Assembly: GCA_902556405.1 (NCBI GenBank)
Contig: CACDWF010000001.1
Coordinates: 124,001 to 188,000, forward strand
Length of the DNA stretch: 64,000 nucleotides
Source of the DNA: an uncultured Alphaproteobacteria bacterium
GTDB taxonomy: Bacteria; Pseudomonadota; Alphaproteobacteria; Rhodobacterales; Rhodobacteraceae
Direction: 5' to 3'
Shown: piece after piece, positions 57,708 through 64,000 of the stretch
Layout: every line of letters starts with the position of its first letter
Numbering within the stretch: the stretch's first letter is position 1
The notes under the pieces: generated by a model
The model's input: only the letters and a program-made list of their open reading frames with translations
What the model was told of the DNA's origin: nothing
Databases searched by the model: none
Translations under genes and position numbers: made by a program

Positions 57708-57952
57708 TCAGTATTCCAAATTATATTATAAACAGTCATGAAAATTAAACAATGGATCTGAATAAGCTCACTCTTAATAGTATTGAATTACAACTTATTA
57801 TCGAGCTAATTTTTTTCTTTGGTTTTCTTTAACGGGATGCCTACGGTTATTTTTCTCAACAAAATCTTGTCTCGCCCTTCGAAGTTAAGATTTTATATTT
57901 CTGAAAATATAATCTACTCTGTTTTTAATACAAATATGGAACAAAATAACCT

Positions 57953-59581
57953 ATGACGAAGACCTGCGCTGAAGTAACTATAGAGCTTTTATCAAAGTAC
58001 GGAGTAACAACTATTTTTGGGATACCGGGGGTCCATACTCTGGATTTTTACCGAGCCTTAACGGATAAAGCTGATGATGCAAATAAAATACGGCATGTCC
58101 AGGCAAGAAATGAGCAGGGAGCTGGTTTCATGGCAGAAGGTTGGGCAAGAGCTACTGGTGATGTTGGTGTAGCACTAGTTATATCAGGCCCAGGCGTAAC
58201 AAATGCATCCACTGCATTGGCTCAGTGCTATGCTGACTCTCTGCCTTTGCTTTTGATTTCAGCAGAACCTAAAAGTGAAAGCCTAGGAAAGGGGCAGGGT
58301 GTTTTACATGAAATAACAGAACAAAAAAAGGTTACGGAACCTCTTACAGCTTTTTCAGAAACCGTAAAAGCGCCTAATGATGTGCCAATCTTATTAGAGC
58401 AAGCTTTTACTATTTTTCGAAGTAAAAGACCTAGACCAGTTCATATCTCTATACCAATCGATATTCAGGCCAAACCAGTTAATACCAATTGGAAACCAAT
58501 CCCGACACCGCCTCGCCCAAAGGCTAGTGAAGACGATTTATTGAAAGCGATAAGTCTAATAAATGAAAGCAAAAAAATTGTATGTATATTGGGTGGAGGG
58601 TCCTGTGACGCCAGAGAGGAAGTCAGCAAATTGGTGGATTATCTTGGAGCCTTAGTAATTACCACTACAGCTGGGAAAGGTGTAATTGATGATAATCATC
58701 CACTGGTGGTTTCAGGAGGTACGGTTAGAGCCGAGGCTAGAGAATATCTATCAAGAGCTGATTTAATCCTAGCTATAGGCACTGAAATGGCGGAAACCGA
58801 TAACTATGTTGGCAAATATTCAATCAACGGAAAAATAGTAAGAGTAGATATAGATAGCAAAAAGATAAATGATAATTATGAGGCAACTGTAGGACTTATC
58901 GGCGATGCTAAAGAAACAATTCAGAAGCTAAACGCTAAACTAAATAATCCTGTCTCCCTCGAGCAGCTAGATAACGTAAAGAACGAGGTTATTAAAATAA
59001 AAAGACAGATAGACGCAAACCTAACAAAAAGTCAGAAAAGACATAAGAAATTTTTTACAATATTACGGAAAGTTGCCCCTTTGGAAACAATATTTTCGAC
59101 AGATGCCTGTCAATTATCTTACACAGGTGTTTTTGATTTTAATATTCCTGAAGCGAGAAAGTGGTTTCATCCGGTTGGATTTTGTGCGCTTGGTAACGCC
59201 CTGCCTAACGCGATTGGAGCAAAGATGGCACTGCCCTCGACACCTGTTATTGTTTTAGTTGGTGATGGAGGATTTATGTTCTCTATGCCAGAGCTCCTTA
59301 CTGCAAAAGAACAAAACTTATCTCTTCCAATTATCATATGGGAGAATGGGGGTTATAAGCAGATTCAAGATGACATGAAAATAATGAACATTGATCTGGT
59401 AGGGGTAGAAGGACTGAATCCTGACTTTGTTAAGCTCGCTGAAGCCTGCCATTGCAATTCAGTTTATGCAGACAATAAGGAAATATTTGTAGAAGCTTTC
59501 AAAAAGGCTTTATTAAATAACAGTCCAACTATAATTATTGTAAAAGAGAATTACGATTGGCTAGACGAAGAAAAAAATTAA
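57953..59581 (+). CDS. ThDP-dependent enzyme (acetolactate synthase-like; resembles 5-guanidino-2-oxopentanoate decarboxylase)
   Basis: 542 aa; VTTIFGIPGVHTLDFYRALTD..IRHVQARNEQGAGFMAEGWARATG, GDGGFMFSMPELLTAKEQNLSLPIIIWENGGY. Confidence 0.88.
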   Translation: MTKTCAEVTIELLSKYGVTTIFGIPGVHTLDFYRALTDKADDANKIRHVQARNEQGAGFMAEGWARATGDVGVALVISGPGVTNASTALAQCYADSLPLLLISAEPKSESLGKGQGVLHEITEQKKVTEPLTAFSETVKAPNDVPILLEQAFTIFRSKRPRPVHISIPIDIQAKPVNTNWKPIPTPPRPKASEDDLLKAISLINESKKIVCILGGGSCDAREEVSKLVDYLGALVITTTAGKGVIDDNHPLVVSGGTVRAEAREYLSRADLILAIGTEMAETDNYVGKYSINGKIVRVDIDSKKINDNYEATVGLIGDAKETIQKLNAKLNNPVSLEQLDNVKNEVIKIKRQIDANLTKSQKRHKKFFTILRKVAPLETIFSTDACQLSYTGVFDFNIPEARKWFHPVGFCALGNALPNAIGAKMALPSTPVIVLVGDGGFMFSMPELLTAKEQNLSLPIIIWENGGYKQIQDDMKIMNIDLVGVEGLNPDFVKLAEACHCNSVYADNKEIFVEAFKKALLNNSPTIIIVKENYDWLDEEKN

Positions 59582-59614
59582 GTAAAAGGCGTAGTAAATA
59601 CCAGATAAGAAGTA

Positions 59615-59797
59615 ATGAAACGGAAAAATAGCCCCTGTATAGATGTATGCCAGTTTTCTGGGAAAAATGGTTGGTGTAAAGGTTGTGGTCGGACTCGAGA
59701 AGAGGCAAGAAAATGGAGATCTATGAAACCTTTTGCTAAGACCGCAGTACTCAGAGACCTTACAAGAAGAATTTCTATTATAAAGCGTGAAGATTAA
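59615..59797 (+). CDS. DUF1289 small cysteine-rich protein
   Basis: 60 aa; SPCIDVCQFSGKNGWCKGCGRTREEARKW. Confidence 0.85.
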   Translation: MKRKNSPCIDVCQFSGKNGWCKGCGRTREEARKWRSMKPFAKTAVLRDLTRRISIIKRED

Positions 59798-60123
59798 TAA
59801 AAAAATCTGTTCTATCAATGCTCTTGGTTAGTCGAAAACTTTAATGCAACTTCAGAACTATTTATATCAATAACGACATTTGAAAAAATTTGGTAACTGG
59901 CACCAGATAACAATTAATATTCGATGCCGCTTTAGCTAGGTACAATTAGAAACATCCAGCGAGATTAGTTAATAAATTTTAACAAGTTGCTAGTACAATT
60001 CAGGCTCAGGGTTCAATTTACCTTAAAATTCAAATTTTGAACTCCTTTACAAGAGCTCTCAATTCAAATAAAGGTAAAAAAACAAAATACGAGCACACAA
60101 ATTTGTCAGGCAAAAACCTTTAT

Positions 60124-61320
60124 ATGAGCCAGAGCTACTTTTTAGATGCTAGCTCTCCTCCCCACATTTCTACGCTGGCTATTCTAGCTGGGGTCTCAGC
60201 TATGAATATGAGTATATTCCTTCCTAGCTTACCGAGTATGTCTAAAGACTTTGATGTAGACTATGGAACTATGCAAATCTTTATTTCGGGGTATTTTTTG
60301 TCCCTAGCTTTTTTTCAGCTAATTATAGGCCCAGTATCGGATAGGATTGGAAGAAAGCCGACGATGATAGTAGCTTTTCTTTTATTCACTGCATCAACTT
60401 TAATATGCGAAATAACCACAAATTTTTATTTGTTTCTGTTCTTTAGAATGCTTCAAGCTTGTGTCGCTGCAGGATTTGTTTTAGGGCGGGCAGTAATTAG
60501 AGACATTGTACCAATGGAGCATGCAGCTTCAATGATTGGCTATGTAACGATGGCTATGACAATAATGCCAATGTTAGCCCCAGCTGTAGGTGGGATTTTG
60601 GAAGAACAGCTTAACTGGCGTTATAGTTTAAGATTAATGTATTTGATGGGAATTATTTCTTTATTACTGATTTGGTTAGACCAGAAAGAAACTCTTAACA
60701 AAAAAGAGATATCTACGTCAAAATTGAGTGACGATTACAAAGAGCTATTTTCAAACAGAAATTTTTGGTTTTACGTTGTCGTTATGGGCTTTTCAGTGGG
60801 GTCCTATTTTAGTTTTTTGACCGGAGCACCTGTAATATCTGCAGAATATTTTGAGTTAGCACCATCTGTTCAAGGATATTTGTTTGCTATACTGGGACTG
60901 GGATTTTTATTAGGGAACTTTCTTACAGGTCGCTTTGCTATGAAAATAGGACCAAACCGCTTTATGCTTTGGGGCTGTTTTATCGCGCTCACAGGACCAT
61001 TATTGCAATGCCTAATCTATTTTAATTTCATCTTTGGACCACTTAGTTTTTTTGCTCCAATGTTTTTGGTAGGTTTGGGTCAAGGCTTAATTGTTCCAAA
61101 TGCTGCTGCTGGCATTGTTTCTGTTAACCCCAGATTAGCAGGTAGTGCATCTGGCTTAGGCGCAACAATACAGGTAATGATAGGGGGTATTCTAGCGTAT
61201 ATTACAGGTTATATAATTTCTATTTTTGTAACACCTTTGCCTTTGATATTTATTTTACTTATAACGATTTTGGTAACGCTGTTTTTTTCTTATAAATTGC
61301 ATAGAAATATTTCTTTTTAA
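60124..61320 (+). CDS. MFS transporter, Bcr/CflA drug-resistance subfamily
   Basis: 12 TM; MNMSIFLPSLPSMSKDFDVDYGTMQIFISGYFLSLAFFQLIIGPVSDRIGRKPTMI; ORF track start 60037 is TTG, ATG 60124 preferred. Confidence 0.88.
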   Translation: MSQSYFLDASSPPHISTLAILAGVSAMNMSIFLPSLPSMSKDFDVDYGTMQIFISGYFLSLAFFQLIIGPVSDRIGRKPTMIVAFLLFTASTLICEITTNFYLFLFFRMLQACVAAGFVLGRAVIRDIVPMEHAASMIGYVTMAMTIMPMLAPAVGGILEEQLNWRYSLRLMYLMGIISLLLIWLDQKETLNKKEISTSKLSDDYKELFSNRNFWFYVVVMGFSVGSYFSFLTGAPVISAEYFELAPSVQGYLFAILGLGFLLGNFLTGRFAMKIGPNRFMLWGCFIALTGPLLQCLIYFNFIFGPLSFFAPMFLVGLGQGLIVPNAAAGIVSVNPRLAGSASGLGATIQVMIGGILAYITGYIISIFVTPLPLIFILLITILVTLFFSYKLHRNISF

Positions 61321-61360
61321 TTTAGAAAAGACAATCTTTTAGATCTAAGCTCATAATTAT

Positions 61361-61585
61361 TTAACTTGTTTCGATATCGGCTAAGTGCTGACCTTCTTGA
61401 ACCAGATCACCTTCCTCCACAAGAAAGCTTTTAATAATTCCCTTTTTTTCAGCAAGAATTTCTATCTCCATTTTCATAGACTCTAGAATTAAAATTACAT
61501 CTCCTTCATCGACGGTATTTCCTGCATTCTTTTCTATTCTATATATTGTTCCTGCGGTCTCAGATGTCACTTTAAAAAGCTCCAT
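61361..61585 (-). CDS. stand-alone biotinyl (biotin carboxyl carrier) domain protein
   Basis: 74 aa; ILESMKMEIEI biotinylation motif in biotinyl/lipoyl fold. Confidence 0.88.
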   Translation of the reverse strand: MELFKVTSETAGTIYRIEKNAGNTVDEGDVILILESMKMEIEILAEKKGIIKSFLVEEGDLVQEGQHLADIETS

Positions 61586-61597
61586 TTTTATCTCCTT

Positions 61598-62374
61598 TCA
61601 TTGAATAAAATTTAAAATTATTTTTGATAATTTATCTGGCTGCTCAACTGCTATATCATGACCTGCATTCTCTAAAACTACCATCTTTGATGATGGGATT
61701 GCGTGTTTGTCGGCCGTATTTTTCTTTAATAAAGGATCATTTTTTCCACATATAAAGAGTGTAGGTATCGCAATATTTTTTAAGTCTTTAGAAACATTGA
61801 ATTGAGCCATTTCACTGGCCATTCCGAAATAATGTCCATAGGAGGAACTACAAATTACTTTAGCTCTTTGAAAGAACCAGCTTTCTTTTTTCCTATGAGA
61901 AACAGTTTTTCGCTTTCTTAATAATTTTTCTAATGCTGGGATATTTTTATTCAAACGGAAGATATTACGCTTTCGCACAAAAGCTTTGTCTGCTCTATAT
62001 CCTGAAGAAGGTATTGGTGCCAACAAGATTAAACGCTTTACTCTTTTTGGATAATTAATCGCTAGAAGAAACCCTAGTCCACCTCCCATACTGTGCCCGA
62101 TGTAATTAAAGCTATTTATTTTTAAATAATCCATCAAGCTAACAATGTCATGGGCATGAGAGTAAAGAGAGTAGCCTTCTCGTGTATGCTGAGACCTTCC
62201 AACTCCGCGGCTTTCCATGCTAATAAGGCGGTGTTGTTTTTCCAGTTTGGAGCCGAGGGTTTGTAAGTTTTCTTCGGAAGCAGTATGGCCATGATGCAGC
62301 ACTATAGCTTCTCCCCGGTCGCCTCTATCTTGATACCAAATATTGGCTTCTCTAATATAAGCAAATGCCATCAA
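61598..62374 (-). CDS. alpha/beta hydrolase
   Basis: 258 aa; IVLHHGHTASEEN, MESRGVGRSQH, YIGHSMGGGLGFLLA. Confidence 0.9.
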   Translation of the reverse strand: MMAFAYIREANIWYQDRGDRGEAIVLHHGHTASEENLQTLGSKLEKQHRLISMESRGVGRSQHTREGYSLYSHAHDIVSLMDYLKINSFNYIGHSMGGGLGFLLAINYPKRVKRLILLAPIPSSGYRADKAFVRKRNIFRLNKNIPALEKLLRKRKTVSHRKKESWFFQRAKVICSSSYGHYFGMASEMAQFNVSKDLKNIAIPTLFICGKNDPLLKKNTADKHAIPSSKMVVLENAGHDIAVEQPDKLSKIILNFIQ

Positions 62375-62418
62375 ACAACTGATAGTAGGTTTATGAAGTT
62401 TTTAATGACACAATATAA

Positions 62419-63267
62419 CTAGCTTCCAATACCTCGAAATTTTGGAGGACGTTTCTCCATAAAGCTGTTTACACCCTCTTTGAAATCAAACTCCTCAAAA
62501 CTTGCAAACATTTGTGCGTTTGCCTCTTCAAGAGATTTAATAAAGGTTTGGTTGTAGCCAGCTCTTATTTGCCTCTTCATTATAGCTAATGATCTTGGAG
62601 AAGTTTTAAGAGCCATATTTTCCGCATAATTGTTGACATAACTAGTGAGTTCCTCAGAGGGTAAGCTCCTATTTACTAACCCCATGGATTCAGCTTCATC
62701 GCCTTTAAAGATCCTGGCAGTTAATAACAAATCTAAAGCGTTAGCTTCCCCAATAAGTCTTGGTAGCATCCAAGCGATACCATGTTCTGCAATAAGTCCA
62801 CGAGAAGCAAAAGCAGTTGTGAGCTTGGCATTCTGATTTACAAATCGTAAATCAGCATAGAGAGTGAATATTAGACCTATTCCTGCACAAGCACCATTAA
62901 TCATTGCAATAATCGGTTTAGGACAATTATACATGTAGGCGAATCGTCCTTCGAAGTCATCAATAATGTCTGGTCCTAAACCTTTATCAGCTTGATATGG
63001 TTTTATTTCCATATCAACTTCAATTGGCTTGGCCCCACTCCCATCAGCTCTATTTTTCAGGCCTCCCATGTCCGCGCCCGCACAAAAACCTCTGCCAGCA
63101 CCGGTAACTACAATGCAGCGGCATTCTTTATTTTGTCCCGCTACTTCAATTGCACTTTTCACTTCATTTCCCATTGTTGGGGTCCACGCATTTAATTTAT
63201 CGGGTCTATTTAATGTGATCGTAGTAACTCCCTTATCCGTATTAACCAAAATTTCTTGAAAATTCAT
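62419..63267 (-). CDS. enoyl-CoA hydratase/isomerase family protein
   Basis: 282 aa; TITLNRPDKLNAW, VVTGAGRGFCAGADM, PKPIIAMINGACAGIGLIF. Confidence 0.93.
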   Translation of the reverse strand: MNFQEILVNTDKGVTTITLNRPDKLNAWTPTMGNEVKSAIEVAGQNKECRCIVVTGAGRGFCAGADMGGLKNRADGSGAKPIEVDMEIKPYQADKGLGPDIIDDFEGRFAYMYNCPKPIIAMINGACAGIGLIFTLYADLRFVNQNAKLTTAFASRGLIAEHGIAWMLPRLIGEANALDLLLTARIFKGDEAESMGLVNRSLPSEELTSYVNNYAENMALKTSPRSLAIMKRQIRAGYNQTFIKSLEEANAQMFASFEEFDFKEGVNSFMEKRPPKFRGIGS

Positions 63268-63437
63268 GAGATACTCCCTAATTTATAAAAAGCTGATACT
63301 TGTCAGGGTATAAATAGGAAGATCGTAAGTCAATATTCATGAATATTTTAACGTGTTAAAAATTAATTTTCAGCTACTGTTTAGTTGAAATTTGAGTAAT
63401 TATGCTAACAAAAAGTTATAGAAAGTAGAAATCTGAG

Positions 63438-64000
63438 ATGGTTAATAATAAAGATCCAATTGAAAAATTTATATCTGCGTCCGTGGAGTTGTCTTACGAA
63501 ACCCCAAATGTTAAATTTGATGGCCCACTAACCGAAGTAGATAAAGTTGGCATCATAGGTGCTGGTACTATGGGCGGTGGTATCGCAATGAATTTTGCAA
63601 ACATCGGTACAAACGTCAAAATAGTAGAAAATTCCTCTGAAAATTTAGAAAAAGGTCTCAAAAAAGTAAGAGAAAATTATCAAAGAAGTGTTAACAGGGG
63701 GAGATTTTCTCAAGAAGAGTTAGAGAATCGAATGCACCTGATAGAAGGTGTAAGTAGTTTAGAAGAATTAGAAGACTGTAATTTGATAATTGAAGCTGCA
63801 TTTGAGGAATTAGATGTGAAAACAAACCTATTCCAAAAAATAGACAATATTGCTCAACCTGGCGCAATATTAGCTACAAATACATCAGGATTAGATATTA
63901 ACGAGATTGCAAAAGCTACAAATAGACCAGAAAGTGTTATTGGTCTTCATTTCTTCTCGCCCGCAAATGTTATGAAGCTTCTAGAAATTGTTCAGGGAAG
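63438..64000 (+). CDS. 3-hydroxyacyl-CoA dehydrogenase (partial, runs off window)
   Basis: Manual translation: [66 protein letters not shown]...[21 protein letters not shown]...[14 protein letters not shown]...[21 protein letters not shown]. Confidence 0.88.
   Translation, partial: MVNNKDPIEKFISASVELSYETPNVKFDGPLTEVDKVGIIGAGTMGGGIAMNFANIGTNVKIVENSSENLEKGLKKVRENYQRSVNRGRFSQEELENRMHLIEGVSSLEELEDCNLIIEAAFEELDVKTNLFQKIDNIAQPGAILATNTSGLDINEIAKATNRPESVIGLHFFSPANVMKLLEIVQG

Noticed and set aside
59798-60123. Possible riboswitch/leader upstream of the MFS transporter
   Set aside because: About 325-bp AT-rich gap but no recognisable conserved riboswitch core or strong hairpin; unsupported without a covariance-model search
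61361-62374. Split acetoin dehydrogenase E2 (lipoyl domain plus alpha/beta hydrolase, AcoC-like)
   Set aside because: The attachment motif is ESMKM (biotinyl type), not the ETDKA-like lipoyl motif, and no E1/E3 genes are adjacent
1-64000. CRISPR array, prophage, transposon, tRNA or rRNA
   Set aside because: No repeat-spacer periodicity, no integrase/transposase or phage structural genes, and no cloverleaf or rRNA signature noticed on reading; a dedicated tRNAscan/Infernal run would be needed to exclude small RNAs fully

Overview
AT-rich, densely coding 64 kb chromosomal window that looks like a marine alphaproteobacterium (taxonomy is an inference from gene content only). About 60 protein genes, mostly catabolic and uptake functions: two Rieske oxygenases, FAH-family hydratases, GSTs, SDRs, acyl-CoA synthetases, aldehyde dehydrogenases, M20 and PepT peptidases, kynureninase, TypA/BipA and others. 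I see no rRNA, tRNA, CRISPR, IS element or prophage. Most notable: (1) a seven-gene operon around a non-pyrrolysine MttB-family methyltransferase (45.4-53.1 kb), with an FAD amine oxidase, a DapA-like lyase, an ALDH and two SDRs but no corrinoid protein; (2) a DUF1330 / acyl-CoA synthetase x2 / ALDH / GMC operon resembling polyether-alcohol (peg-type) oxidation modules; (3) three paralogous membrane-anchored class III nucleotidyl cyclases with TPR-like C-termini within 15 kb, two of them divergent; (4) a 119-aa membrane protein that reads like MotA with its cytoplasmic loop deleted, in the same window as a decayed flagellin pseudogene; (5) several cryptically interrupted genes (an in-frame TGA in a small ferredoxin-like-fold protein, an in-frame TAA near the 5' end of an acyl-CoA-dehydrogenase-like gene, and cyclase 3'-end relics) that the ORF track shows as short intact ORFs. 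All homology calls are from reading the translations; no database search was run.
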